Assembly: GCA_905235575.1 (NCBI GenBank)
Contig: CAJOLZ010000017.1
Location: 1 to 64,000, forward strand
DNA from: an uncultured Bacteroidaceae bacterium
GTDB lineage: Bacteria; Bacteroidota; Bacteroidia; Bacteroidales; Bacteroidaceae
Direction of reading: 5' to 3'
Length of the DNA: 64,000 nt
Shown here: positions 7,087-15,757 of the stretch, piece by piece
Position numbering within the stretch: position 1 is the first letter of the stretch
How the letters are laid out: every line of letters begins with the position of its first letter
The notes under the pieces: model-generated
Told to the model about the DNA's origin: nothing
What the model saw: only the letters and a program-made list of their open reading frames with translations
Databases searched by the model: none
Translations under genes and position numbers: made by a program

Positions 7087-8828
7087 CAGATGCCCAGCGA
7101 CCTCTTGATGTCTTCCACCTTGGCCTTTGCGCGTTCTACGCAGCCAGCGTAGCAGTTGGCACATCCCATGGTGTCCTTAATCTCGAGGTAGAACTTAATT
7201 TTCGGTTCGGTACCACTGGGGCGAACACTCACCTTCGTACCGTCCTCGCAGAAATACTGCAGCACATTGCTTGTCGCAGGCATGTCAATCGGCGTACCCA
7301 CACCCTCTGCATCATACTGCACCAGCTTCGCGAAGTCCTTGGCCACCACAACGCGGCTGCCGGCGATTTCTTTCGGTGGGTTGCTGCGGAAGTTCTCCAT
7401 CATCGCCTTAATCTCGTCAGCGCCACTCTTGCCAGGTTTCACCACATTCACGGTATGTTCGAAGCTGAAACCATATTCGAGGTAAATCTTCATTAGCAGG
7501 TCATAGAGCGTCATGCCGTTGTCCTTCGCCCAGGCTGCAATCTCGCAGATGAGGCAGATGGAGGCTGGTGCATCTTTGTCGCGAACCTTGTCGAAGGGCA
7601 GGAAGCCGAAGCTCTCCTCGCCGCCGCCAATGAATTTCTGCTTACCCTCGCTCAGGGCAATCTCGCGTGCTATCCACTTGAAGCCCGTGTAGCAATCACG
7701 CAGTTCCACACCGTTCTTCTCAGCCATGCGAGCAACCACTTCTGTGGTTACAATTGTCTTCACCAGAAAGTCGGTGGAATTCAACTGACCCAGCGCCTGT
7801 TTGTTCTTGATGATATAGTAGCAGAACATCATCACCGTCTGGTTGCCGTTGATGATAATCCATTCGCCCTTTGAGTCGCGGCAGACGATGGCCAGACGGT
7901 CTGCGTCGGGGTCGGTGGCCACCACCAGATCGGCGTTCAGCCGTGTGCCCAGCTTCATGCCCAGTGTCATGGCTTCGGCGTTCTCGGGGTTGGGACTGAC
8001 AACGGTGGGGAAGTTTCCGTCGATGACCATCTGCTCGGGCACCACATGTATGTTCTGGAAGCCCCAGCTGCGCAGGCAGAGCGGAACGATGAGGCGTCCC
8101 GTGCCGTGCATGGCGCTGTAGACAATGTTCAGGTCTTTCTGGCGCTGGATGACATCGGCGTCTATCATCACTTCCTTGACGGCAGTCATGTAGTCGTAGT
8201 CCATTTCGCCGCCGATTATTTCGATGAGTTCCTTGTTCGGCTCGAACTTCACGTCCTCAATTTTTACCTTGTTCACCTCGTCGATGATGCCTGTGTCGTG
8301 CGGTGCCAGCACCTGTGCGCCGTCCTCCCAGTAAGCCTTGTATCCGTTGTATTCCTTCGGGTTGTGGCTGGCGGTCACGTTCACGCCGGCTTTGGCTCCC
8401 AGCTTGCGTATTGCAAAGCTCACCTCGGGGGTGGGGCGCAGGCTTTCGAAGAGGTAAACCTTAATGCCGTTGGCGCTGAAGATGGCAGCCACCGTTTCGG
8501 CAAAGAGACGACCGTTGTTGCGGCAGTCGTGACCGACCACCACACTGAGCCCCTGCTGTCCGGGGAAGGCTTTCAGGATGTAGTTGGCAAAGCCCTGAGT
8601 GGCCATGCCCACGATGTACCTGTTCATGCGGTTAGTGCCTGCGCCCATGATGCCGCGCAGACCGCCCGTGCCGAATTCCAGGCTCTGGTAGAAAGCATCC
8701 ACCAGTGCGTTCTTATCCTCGTTTTCCAACATGGCCTTCACTTCGGCCTTAGTTTCCTCGTCGTAATAGGGCGATGCCAGCCACTCCTGAGCTTTGGCTT
8801 CGCATTGTTTAATCAGTTCGTTGTCCAT
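7086..8828 (-). CDS. pgm: Phosphoglucomutase / phosphomannomutase family phospho-sugar mutase
   Basis: A 580-aa alpha-D-phosphohexomutase interconverting hexose 1- and 6-phosphates, feeding glycogen and nucleotide-sugar synthesis. All four family motifs are present: the phosphoserine loop TASHNPKEYNGYK, the Mg loop DPDADR, the sugar loop GGEES and the phosphate loop RPSGTEPK. The length is that of the large PGM2-like bacterial form. The start MDNELIKQ (8826-8828) is preferred to an in-frame start 60 bp upstream that would lie over the promoter. It is the first gene of a two-gene operon with nudC. Confidence 0.93.
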   Translation of the reverse strand: MDNELIKQCEAKAQEWLASPYYDEETKAEVKAMLENEDKNALVDAFYQSLEFGTGGLRGIMGAGTNRMNRYIVGMATQGFANYILKAFPGQQGLSVVVGHDCRNNGRLFAETVAAIFSANGIKVYLFESLRPTPEVSFAIRKLGAKAGVNVTASHNPKEYNGYKAYWEDGAQVLAPHDTGIIDEVNKVKIEDVKFEPNKELIEIIGGEMDYDYMTAVKEVMIDADVIQRQKDLNIVYSAMHGTGRLIVPLCLRSWGFQNIHVVPEQMVIDGNFPTVVSPNPENAEAMTLGMKLGTRLNADLVVATDPDADRLAIVCRDSKGEWIIINGNQTVMMFCYYIIKNKQALGQLNSTDFLVKTIVTTEVVARMAEKNGVELRDCYTGFKWIAREIALSEGKQKFIGGGEESFGFLPFDKVRDKDAPASICLICEIAAWAKDNGMTLYDLLMKIYLEYGFSFEHTVNVVKPGKSGADEIKAMMENFRSNPPKEIAGSRVVVAKDFAKLVQYDAEGVGTPIDMPATSNVLQYFCEDGTKVSVRPSGTEPKIKFYLEIKDTMGCANCYAGCVERAKAKVEDIKRSLGI

Positions 8829-8858
8829 CGTTATTTTTAATTTAAGGATTTCCGATGC

Positions 8859-8889
8859 CAAAGTTACGAATAAGCGAGGAAAGAACAAA
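8859..8889 (-). promoter_or_regulatory. pgm-nudC promoter
   Basis: On the minus strand TTTG (8886-8889), 19 bp, TAACTTTG (8859-8866), about 30 bp before the pgm ATG. It lies inside the first copy of a tandem duplication. Confidence 0.7.
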
Positions 8890-9038
8890 AAGAAAAAACA
8901 AAATTTTCTTTCGGGTTCTTTCGAGCGAAAGTAATTTCGACGACAGTCAGAGTTACGAATAAGCGAGGAAAGAACAAAAAGAAAAACAAAATTTTCTTTT
9001 GGATTCTTTCGAGCAGAAGTAATTTCGACGACAGTCAG
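8862..9038. repeat. Tandem duplication of an 89-bp segment covering the pgm promoter region
   Basis: The segment 8862-8950 is repeated at 8951-9038 with a few substitutions and one missing A, and the start of a third copy follows from 9039 (AGTTCAGATAATCGAG). The second copy has CAGAGTTA in place of CAAAGTTA, so its -7 element on the minus strand reads TAACTCTG and is probably dead. Confidence 0.9.
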
Positions 9039-9084
9039 AGTTCAGATAATCGAGCAGAAAAACGAGTCTTTTGCAGGCGATTTT

Positions 9085-9171
9085 TGAAGCACCGTGCTTT
9101 TCTCGCTGTCGCACCACGTTGCGAAGGCCGTCGCACCACGGTGCGCAGGCTGTCGCAGCACGGTGCGTTTT
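9085..9171 (+). repeat. 22-bp-period palindromic repeat array R2 (4 units)
   Basis: Cores start at 9089 (degenerate GCACCGTGCTTT), 9111, 9133 and 9155, all 22 bp apart, ending in GGTGCGTTTTC. The array lies between the divergent pgm and patatin promoters. Confidence 0.9.
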
Positions 9172-9225
9172 CAGACCTTCCACACACGTTCTGTTTCGTT
9201 ATGTTTGAAAAAAGGCCGGAAATCT

Positions 9226-9256
9226 TTTGCCCTGCGGCCGAATTTGTATAAATTTG
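9226..9256 (+). promoter_or_regulatory. Promoter of the patatin-like gene
   Basis: TTTG (9226-9229), 19 bp, TAAATTTG (9249-9256), 30 bp before the ATG. Confidence 0.75.
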
Positions 9257-9285
9257 CACTACAAACCTATAAAAGGAATAAGAAA

Positions 9286-11511
9286 ATGTGGAGGAAGACG
9301 TTACTTGCATGCTCCGTCCTGCTGTTTACGCTGGGCGGCATGGCGCAGCAGAGAGCTCCTGAGGTTACGGGACGCAAGAAGGTGGCCGTGGTGTTGAGCG
9401 GCGGCGGTGCCAAGGGCGTGGCTCATGTGGGTGTGCTGAAGGTGCTGGAGGAGGCTGGCATCCCTATAGATATCGTGACCGGCACCTCGATGGGCAGCAT
9501 CGTGGGTGGACTCTATTCCATCGGCTACAATTCTCATGTGCTCGATTCCATCGTGCGTAGCCTCGACTGGGCTTATGTCATCAGCGACCGCGAGGACCTC
9601 TCGCACCAGATTCTGGAGGACCGACGCAAGCAGTACACTTACGTGGTGTCGTTCGGTCTGACGACGGGCAAGCGCATCCAAGGCGAGGGCGGTCTCATCA
9701 AGGGTAAGAACCTGGCGGAACTCTTTGGAAAATTGTGTGAGGGTTATGCGGATTCGCTCGACTTCTCGCGCGATTTGCCCATACCTTTCGCCTGCGTGGC
9801 TACGAATATCATCGACAACAGCGAAGTCGATTTCCACGGGGGATACCTTCAGCAGGCGATGCGCGCTTCGATGGCGATTCCGGCTGTCTTCTCACCGGTG
9901 CGGCAGGGCGACATGGTGCTGGTGGACGGTGGTCTGCGCAACAATTTCCCTGCCGACATTGCTCGGAAGATGGGGGCTGACATCATCATCGGTGTGACGG
10001 TGCAGGGCGAACCGAAAACGGCGGAGGACCTGACGGGAACGATGAGCATCCTGGGTCAGATTGTCGATGTTAACTGCAAGAATAAGTATGACGAGAACCT
10101 GGCTATCACGGACATTCCCATTCGTGTGAACACGGAAGGCTATACGTCTGCGAGTTTTACGGCGCAGGCCATCGATACGCTTGTGCGCCGCGGCGAGGAA
10201 GAAGCACGCAAGCACTGGGACGAACTGATTGCACTGAAAAAACGCATCGGCATTGACGACAACTTCCGTCCACGTGTGCTGCAGCCATACGTCCCAAATG
10301 TGATGCAGCAAAAGAAGCTCGTGACGAAGTATATCTTCGAGAACATGACACGTCAGGATGAGCGCTTCCTGCGTGGCAAGTTCCGTCTGAAGGAAGGGGA
10401 CAGCATCGATTCGAAACGTGAGCAGCTGCTGACGACGTCGATGCGCCTCGACCTCTTCTACTACACCGCCGAGTGTCGCACGGTTCCCGACGGCGACGGG
10501 GTGCGTGTGGTGCTTTCGGCCGGAGAACGTAAGGTTAGTCAGGTGAGTGTGGGTCTGAGGTATGACATCGAGGAGCACGCGGCGCTGCAGCTGGGTGTGG
10601 ACTTCCCGATTGCCAAAACGACACCTGCCAATGCTGATGTGACGCTGCGACTGGGCAAGCGTATGATGGCTCGAGGTGACCTGACGTTCCATTTCCACAA
10701 CTTCACGAGGCCGCGCATTTCTTATTCGTTCCGCAGAAACGACCTCGACATTTTCAGGCATGGTGACCGCGACTACAGTTTCATCTACTTCCAGCACCAG
10801 GCTGACTTTACACCCATCAGCTTCAATATCAAGAATTTCAACCTGAACATCGGCGCGCGTTGGCAGTATTTCCACTTCCACGACAAACTGGTGTCATCGC
10901 GTTCCGAAGATGTTGAATTCGGTGACGATAACTACTTCTCATATCGTGCTTCGCTGGATTATGTGAGCGAGAACAACTGGATATTCCCCTCGCGCGGCAG
11001 TCGTCTCAGGGCTGAGTATGCCTATCTGACTGACAACCTGACGCAGCTCGACGACAGGACTGGTATGAGCAACATTAATGCGAACTGGCGTATTGCTATC
11101 CCACTCACCAAGCGATTCACGCTCCAACCCATGGTTTACGGGCGTATGCTTTTCGGTCCGAACATCCCAATAATGTTCAGCAACGCCATCGGCGGTCAGT
11201 GGTTCGGGCACATCATAGAGCAGCAGATGCCGTTTGCAGGCATAGGAAATCTGGAATATGTGGAGCGTCATTTCATCGGTGCTCAGTTACAGGCCCAGCA
11301 AAGAATCGGGTCTAACCACTATATTTGGCTCACTGCGGCATACGGACAGCGGGCGGCGCACTTCGATGATATCTTTAACGGAAGAAACACCTACGGCGGT
11401 CAGTTGGCATACAACTACAATACGATTCTGGGGCCGCTCGGTGCCTACATCGGGTATAGTTCAAAGACCCACGAGCCGTACTTCTACATCAGCCTGGGTC
11501 ACGAATTCTGA
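9286..11511 (+). CDS. Patatin-like phospholipase with C-terminal outer-membrane beta-barrel
   Basis: A 741-aa exported protein. Residues 1-20 form a signal peptide (MWRKTLLACSVLLFTLGGMA). The patatin domain follows, with oxyanion loop GGGAKG (39-44), nucleophile Ser68 in GTSMG and the dyad Asp214 in VDGGLRNNFP. After about residue 340 comes a linker that may hold one POTRA-like fold. The C-terminal third is rich in alternating aromatic strands (SYSFRRN, WQYFHFHD, YISLGHEF) and ends in Phe, as outer-membrane barrels do. This matches the patatin-BamA architecture of PlpD-type (type Vd) proteins. The barrel may export or anchor the lipase; substrate and topology cannot be read. The start is at MWRKT; the open frame upstream runs through repeat R2 and the promoter. 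Confidence 0.9.
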   Translation: MWRKTLLACSVLLFTLGGMAQQRAPEVTGRKKVAVVLSGGGAKGVAHVGVLKVLEEAGIPIDIVTGTSMGSIVGGLYSIGYNSHVLDSIVRSLDWAYVISDREDLSHQILEDRRKQYTYVVSFGLTTGKRIQGEGGLIKGKNLAELFGKLCEGYADSLDFSRDLPIPFACVATNIIDNSEVDFHGGYLQQAMRASMAIPAVFSPVRQGDMVLVDGGLRNNFPADIARKMGADIIIGVTVQGEPKTAEDLTGTMSILGQIVDVNCKNKYDENLAITDIPIRVNTEGYTSASFTAQAIDTLVRRGEEEARKHWDELIALKKRIGIDDNFRPRVLQPYVPNVMQQKKLVTKYIFENMTRQDERFLRGKFRLKEGDSIDSKREQLLTTSMRLDLFYYTAECRTVPDGDGVRVVLSAGERKVSQVSVGLRYDIEEHAALQLGVDFPIAKTTPANADVTLRLGKRMMARGDLTFHFHNFTRPRISYSFRRNDLDIFRHGDRDYSFIYFQHQADFTPISFNIKNFNLNIGARWQYFHFHDKLVSSRSEDVEFGDDNYFSYRASLDYVSENNWIFPSRGSRLRAEYAYLTDNLTQLDDRTGMSNINANWRIAIPLTKRFTLQPMVYGRMLFGPNIPIMFSNAIGGQWFGHIIEQQMPFAGIGNLEYVERHFIGAQLQAQQRIGSNHYIWLTAAYGQRAAHFDDIFNGRNTYGGQLAYNYNTILGPLGAYIGYSSKTHEPYFYISLGHEF

Positions 11512-11523
11512 GCGAAGCGATTC

Positions 11524-12474
11524 TCAGCGCATAAATCCGCATTCCTCGAGGAAAGAAGCCACGCGTTGGGTGTATTCCTCGGGGTATGTCCAGAAGGAGT
11601 CGGCGTGAGCTACGCCGGGTGACAGCCACAGTGCTTTCTTGCCTTTGTGCGCTTCGTAGAGAGGGTGCACCATCCATGTGGGGACGTAGGTGTCGGCGTC
11701 GCCATGTATGAAGAGCATGGGCTTTGTGCAGCGTCCCACTTGTTTCAGGGCGCTTGCCTGGCCGTAGCTCCAGCCGTGTCGAATCTTACAGAGTGCGCTG
11801 CACGAATAGAGTAGTGGGAAGGGTGGCTGCTTGTAGGCGTTGTGCAGCTCGTTGCGGAACTCGTCCCACACGCTTGTATAGCCGCAGTCTTCGACGAAAA
11901 CCTTCACAAACGGCGGCGTTTCCTCGCCCGAGAGCATCATGGTGGTGGCAGCGCCCATGCTGATGCCGTGCACCACCATGCTTATGTCGTTGCCGAAAAG
12001 CGTCTGCGCCACCTCGGTCCATCGCAGTGCGTCGAGTCGGTCTTTCCATCCCATCTGAATATATTGCCCGTCGCTTTGCCCATGGGCCTGAAGGTCGGGC
12101 AGGAGCACGTTGAAGCCCAGCTGCCGGTGGTAGAGATAGCCTATGGGGAGCATGTCGAGCCCCTGGTTGCGGTATCCGTGAATGAGGAGTGCTGTGCGCG
12201 GAGTGGGGGAGGGGGCGCGCAGATACCAGGCGTGGAGCCGTCGTCCGTCGGGCGTAGTCACAAATGTATCACGCAGAATGGTGTCGTTGTCGATGCTGTC
12301 GAGCCAATGTGTCAGAAACGCACCACGCTGCGACAGGCTTTGCACCACGCTGCGACGGTCGACGCACCGTGGTGCGTTGTACAACGCAACGCGGTCCATA
12401 TAGAAACTGATTCCGATGTCTGCCAGCAGAGCCAGACCGAGAAGGCTCAGAATTACTTTACGAAGAACTTTCAT
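11524..12474 (-). CDS. Membrane-anchored alpha/beta hydrolase carrying an in-frame R3 repeat
   Basis: A 316-aa protein with an N-terminal signal anchor (VILSLLGLALLADIGISFYM), then a serine hydrolase fold. Features are the LLIHGYRNQG oxyanion region, the nucleophile elbow HGISMGAA, the acid Asp in HGDADTYVP and His in GVAHADSF. Family members are peptidase S33/BAAT-like esterases of unknown substrate, probably acting in the periplasm. Residues about 34-56 (NAPRCVDRRSVVQSLSQRGA and following) are encoded by the three-unit repeat R3, which keeps the frame because 3 x 22 bp is 22 codons. This stretch joins the membrane anchor to the catalytic domain, so the enzyme may tolerate it. A convergent gene, the patatin protein, ends 12 bp away. 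Confidence 0.85.
   Translation of the reverse strand: MKVLRKVILSLLGLALLADIGISFYMDRVALYNAPRCVDRRSVVQSLSQRGAFLTHWLDSIDNDTILRDTFVTTPDGRRLHAWYLRAPSPTPRTALLIHGYRNQGLDMLPIGYLYHRQLGFNVLLPDLQAHGQSDGQYIQMGWKDRLDALRWTEVAQTLFGNDISMVVHGISMGAATTMMLSGEETPPFVKVFVEDCGYTSVWDEFRNELHNAYKQPPFPLLYSCSALCKIRHGWSYGQASALKQVGRCTKPMLFIHGDADTYVPTWMVHPLYEAHKGKKALWLSPGVAHADSFWTYPEEYTQRVASFLEECGFMR
12314..12378 (-). repeat. 22-bp-period palindromic repeat array R3 (3 units), inside a coding region
   Basis: Cores start at 12320, 12342 and 12364 (plus-strand coordinates), flanked on the left by GAAACGCACC, which is the right end of the element read on the minus strand. It is the only array in the window inside a gene. Confidence 0.9.
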
Positions 12475-12490
12475 ATCGTTGAGATTTTTG

Positions 12491-12498
12491 CAAAATTA
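12491..12498 (-). promoter_or_regulatory. -7 element for the alpha/beta hydrolase gene
   Basis: TAATTTTG on the minus strand, 16 bp before the ATG. No clear -33 box is seen. Confidence 0.5.
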
Positions 12499-12552
12499 CG
12501 CCTTTTCTCGTGAATTTCGACTGTCATCGCCCCAAAATAATCGACTTTTTCG

Positions 12553-12560
12553 TATATTTG
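12553..12560 (+). promoter_or_regulatory. -7 element for the EEP lipoprotein gene
   Basis: TATATTTG lies 28 bp before the first ATG. No clear -33 TTTG is seen. Confidence 0.5.
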
Positions 12561-12588
12561 CAGAAGTTATGATATAATCTGTAAACAC

Positions 12589-13464
12589 ATGAAGAATACA
12601 ATGAAGACAATGAAAAAGCTTTTATTGATGGCGCTTGCCCTGGTTCTTTCGGTGGGATGTGCCGAGACGAGGAAAAAGACCGACGTGCGCTGGTGTACCT
12701 TCAACATCCGCTGTATCAACAATGATGACAACGAAAAGGGCGTGGGTTGGGACGTGCGCAAGGACCGTCTGTGTCAGTGGGTGAAGGACCACGACATCGA
12801 TGTGGTTGGCATGCAGGAGGTTACTCATCCGCAGCTGCTGGACGTTTTGGAGCGCCTGTCGGAGTATGACTATGTCGGTGTGGGGCGCAACGACGGCAAG
12901 GAAGATGGCGAGTACACCCCCGTGCTCTATCGGCGCGACCGTTTCGAGACGCTCGACAAAGGCAACTTCTGGCTCAGCGAAACGCCCGACGTGGCTGGCA
13001 GCAAGGGCTGGGATGCAGCACTGCCGCGTGTGGTGAGCTGGGCCAAACTGAAGGACCGCAAGTCGGGGAAAATCTTCATGGCCGTGAATACCCACTTCGA
13101 CCACATCGGACAGACCGCCCGCGTGGAGAGCGCCAAGCTTATCATGCAGCGGATTCAGGAGATTGTGGGTGAGAAGCCGGCCATCGTCACGGGCGATTTC
13201 AACATCACCGACACCGACCCAGCCTATGCCACCATGGTGGGGAGCGAATTCAAGATGCTGGATGCCTACAAGGTGTCGCCCAGCCACGAGGGCGTGAAAT
13301 ATACCTTCCACGGCTATCGTGATGTCGACCCCGAGACGGCTTCCAAGATTGATTTCATCTTCGTGACGCCTAAAATAGAGGTGCTGCGGACGGGCGTGGA
13401 GCCCAACAATCTGGAGGAGCCGCTGAGCGACCACAACCCACACTGGGCCGACCTGCAGTTCTGA
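12589..13464 (+). CDS. Endonuclease/exonuclease/phosphatase family lipoprotein
   Basis: A 291-aa protein of the Mg-dependent EEP superfamily, which includes DNase I, sphingomyelinases and inositol phosphatases. The N-terminus (hydrophobic run, then SVGC at residues 21-24 followed by AET) looks like a lipoprotein signal, so it is probably lipidated and exported. Superfamily motifs occur in order: FNIRC, MQEV, GRNDGKEDGEY, NTHFDHIG, TGDFNITD, IDFIFV and the catalytic SDHNPH. The substrate is unknown. Three closely spaced in-frame ATGs (12589, 12601, 12610) make the exact start uncertain; any of them retains the signal. Confidence 0.88.
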   Translation: MKNTMKTMKKLLLMALALVLSVGCAETRKKTDVRWCTFNIRCINNDDNEKGVGWDVRKDRLCQWVKDHDIDVVGMQEVTHPQLLDVLERLSEYDYVGVGRNDGKEDGEYTPVLYRRDRFETLDKGNFWLSETPDVAGSKGWDAALPRVVSWAKLKDRKSGKIFMAVNTHFDHIGQTARVESAKLIMQRIQEIVGEKPAIVTGDFNITDTDPAYATMVGSEFKMLDAYKVSPSHEGVKYTFHGYRDVDPETASKIDFIFVTPKIEVLRTGVEPNNLEEPLSDHNPHWADLQF

Positions 13465-13478
13465 GCATACATCGCATG

Positions 13479-13507
13479 AGAGGAGCCTTTCCGGTTCCTC
13501 TTTTTTT
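13479..13507 (+). terminator. Intrinsic terminator of the EEP lipoprotein gene
   Basis: AGAGGAGCC, TTTCC loop, GGTTCCTCT (one mismatch), then TTTTTT, 14 bp past the stop. Confidence 0.85.
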
Positions 13508-13526
13508 ATGCCTTCGGCAAACATCG

Positions 13527-13616
13527 GAAAACGCACCACGCTTTTCCGTTTGTCGCACCACGTTGCGACGTGCATCGCAGCACGCTGCGACAGCCATCGC
13601 ACCACGGTGCGTTTTT
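13527..13616 (+). repeat. 22-bp-period palindromic repeat array R4 (4 units)
   Basis: Cores start at 13533 (degenerate GCACCACGCTTT), 13555, 13577 and 13599. This is the clearest example of the terminal inverted repeat: GAAAACGCACC at the left end and GGTGCGTTTT at the right. It lies between two co-directional genes. Confidence 0.92.
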
Positions 13617-13634
13617 TACACTGCCATTATAGGC

Positions 13635-13663
13635 TTTAACCCGAATGACCGATTCGGGTTTAA
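13635..13663. promoter_or_regulatory. Palindrome upstream of the TonB receptor promoter
   Basis: AACCCGAAT (13638-13646) and ATTCGGGTT (13652-13660) form a perfect 9-bp inverted repeat with a 5-bp centre, extended with mismatches to TTTAACCC/GGGTTTAA. It lacks a T-tract and sits 42 bp above the -33 box, so an operator is as likely as a transcript hairpin. Confidence 0.45.
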
Positions 13664-13704
13664 CATTTCTTATAGATTATCCCATCGAATCCGTCGGTTT
13701 GGCC

Positions 13705-13736
13705 TTTGCAAGATAAGATTTTTCGATATAACTTTG
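13705..13736 (+). promoter_or_regulatory. Promoter of the TonB receptor-HMA operon
   Basis: TTTG (13705-13708), 20 bp, TAACTTTG (13729-13736). The ATG is only 8 bp further on, so the leader is very short. Confidence 0.7.
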
Positions 13737-13744
13737 CAGATGAA

Positions 13745-15736
13745 ATGAACATTCATCGGAAGTCCTTGCTGCTCACAGCCCTCGGATTGGTAGTCTTTGT
13801 GCCCCTTGTTGCGCAGGCCCAATCGCCCGACTCGCTGCAGTCGGACACCCTCGGCGTGCACATGCTGGGTGGTCTTACCGTCTCGGCCCGCCGCGCCGGC
13901 ACGAGTCGTAAGACTGGAGTGGAGAACGGTGTGAACATACATCGCGAAGAACTCTTCAAGGCAGCCTGTTGCAACCTTGGCGAGAGTTTCGTAACCAATC
14001 CATCGGTCGACGTCAACTATACCGACGCTGCTACGGGTGCCAGACAGATTCGGCTGCTGGGACTGAGCGGCACCTATGTGCAGATACTCACCGAAAACAT
14101 TCCGAATTTCCGCGTATTAGCCTTGCCCTATGCGCTCGACTATGTGCCGGGCCCCTGGATGAGCGGCATTCAGCTGTCGAAAGGAGCCTCGTCGGTGCGC
14201 AACGGATACGAGAGCATCACGGGTCAGATAGATATTGAATATCTGAAGCCCGACGACGAACCTGGCATCACGGTGAATCTCTACGGAAACACGTTGAGCC
14301 GATTCGAAGCCAACGCCGACGCCAACATCCATCTGAACGAACGGCTGAGCACCGAGGTGCTGGCTCACTATCAGGATGAATATGCCCATCACGACCAGAA
14401 CGACGACGGATTTCTCGACCAGCCCAACGTGCGGCAGTACAACCTGCAGAACCGATGGAAACTGAAAAACGAACACTATCTGATGCATGCCGGGGCATCG
14501 TTGCTGCGCGAGGATCGCAACGGCGGACAGACACACCACACGGCTCACGGCACGACCCAGCTCTACAAGACAGACCTCGAAACGGAGCGCTACGAGGCAT
14601 ACATGAAACATGCCTTCATCCTCGACAGCGAGCGCGGCACAAACATCGCACTGATGGCAAGTGGCTCGCTGCACAGCCTGGATGCCCTCTATGGGCGTAA
14701 AACCTATGATGCCGACCAGCGCAATGGTTATGCACAGCTGCTCTTCGAGACAAATCTCGGCGAGAAACACAATCTGTCGACCGGTCTATCCGTGAACCAC
14801 GACTATCTGAAACAACACGGAGGTGAGCGCGAACGCGAGACCACCACGGGCATCTATGCGCAGTACACCTATACGCTGGGCACACGCCTCACCGCCATGG
14901 CAGGCCTGCGCGCCGACTACAGCAGCCGCTACGACGGATTTGTCACTCCGCGCATCCACCTGAAATATGCGCCAGCCGACTTCGTCACGTTGCGAGTATC
15001 TGCCGGAAAAGGCTACCGCACCGTGCACGCACTGGCCGAAAACAACTTCCTGCTCTCCAGCGGACGCGAACTGAAAATTGACCGGCTGAAGCAGGAAAGT
15101 GCATGGAACTACGGTGCCAGCAGCGCATTCTACATCCCGTTGTTCGGTCATACGCTGAGGCTCAATGCCGAATATTATCGCACCGAATTCTGCCATCAGG
15201 CAGTCATCGATTATGACACCGACCCTACGCAGATTCGCATCACGAACCTGCAGGGTGACTCCTACTCAAATACGTTCCAGATAGACGCCTCATATCCGGT
15301 TGTGGAAGGACTGGAACTCTCGGCAGCGTGGCGACTGAATGACGTGAAGACCACTTATGGAGGACGTCTGCGCGAGAAACCGCTTACCAGTCGCTACAAG
15401 GCGCTCTTCTCGGCTTCGTACAAGACACCGCTCGGGCTGTGGCAGTTCGACACCACCCTGCAACTCAACGGCGGAGGACGTATGCCAACGCCTGTAAACG
15501 GTGCATGGAACGAACGATTCCACCATTACGAACAACTCTCGGCACAGGTAACACGATGGTTCCGCCACTGGTCGGTTTATGTGGGCGGAGAGAACCTGAC
15601 TGCGCGCCGGCAGCATCATGTCATCATAGACGCAGATCGCCCGTGGAGCGAGACCTTCGATCCCACCATGGTTTGGGGACCAGTGCATGGTGCCGTGGGC
15701 TATCTGGGCGTGCGGATAAACTTCGGTCGAATGTAA
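13745..15736 (+). CDS. TonB-dependent outer-membrane receptor (probable metal uptake)
   Basis: A 663-aa receptor with a signal peptide (LLLTALGLVVFVPLVAQAQ), a short TonB-interacting region, and a plug domain (FVTNPSVDVNYTDAATGARQ, RLLGLSGTYVQILTENIPN, ITGQIDIEYLKP). A C-terminal 22-strand barrel follows, ending in VGYLGVRINFGRM. It lacks the N-terminal carboxypeptidase-like repeat of SusC glycan porins and resembles the siderophore/cobalamin/metal receptor group. The next gene encodes a periplasmic HMA metal-binding protein 21 bp downstream, which points to copper or another soft metal as substrate; this is inference from context. The start MNIHRKS is preferred to an in-frame ATG 39 bp upstream that overlaps the promoter. 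Confidence 0.9.
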   Translation: MNIHRKSLLLTALGLVVFVPLVAQAQSPDSLQSDTLGVHMLGGLTVSARRAGTSRKTGVENGVNIHREELFKAACCNLGESFVTNPSVDVNYTDAATGARQIRLLGLSGTYVQILTENIPNFRVLALPYALDYVPGPWMSGIQLSKGASSVRNGYESITGQIDIEYLKPDDEPGITVNLYGNTLSRFEANADANIHLNERLSTEVLAHYQDEYAHHDQNDDGFLDQPNVRQYNLQNRWKLKNEHYLMHAGASLLREDRNGGQTHHTAHGTTQLYKTDLETERYEAYMKHAFILDSERGTNIALMASGSLHSLDALYGRKTYDADQRNGYAQLLFETNLGEKHNLSTGLSVNHDYLKQHGGERERETTTGIYAQYTYTLGTRLTAMAGLRADYSSRYDGFVTPRIHLKYAPADFVTLRVSAGKGYRTVHALAENNFLLSSGRELKIDRLKQESAWNYGASSAFYIPLFGHTLRLNAEYYRTEFCHQAVIDYDTDPTQIRITNLQGDSYSNTFQIDASYPVVEGLELSAAWRLNDVKTTYGGRLREKPLTSRYKALFSASYKTPLGLWQFDTTLQLNGGGRMPTPVNGAWNERFHHYEQLSAQVTRWFRHWSVYVGGENLTARRQHHVIIDADRPWSETFDPTMVWGPVHGAVGYLGVRINFGRM

Positions 15737-15757
15737 AACTAAAAAAATAACGCAAAG

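Noticed and set aside
9094..9285. N-terminal extension of the patatin-like protein through repeat R2
   Set aside because: The extension covers the repeat and a full promoter; the signal peptide begins at 9286.
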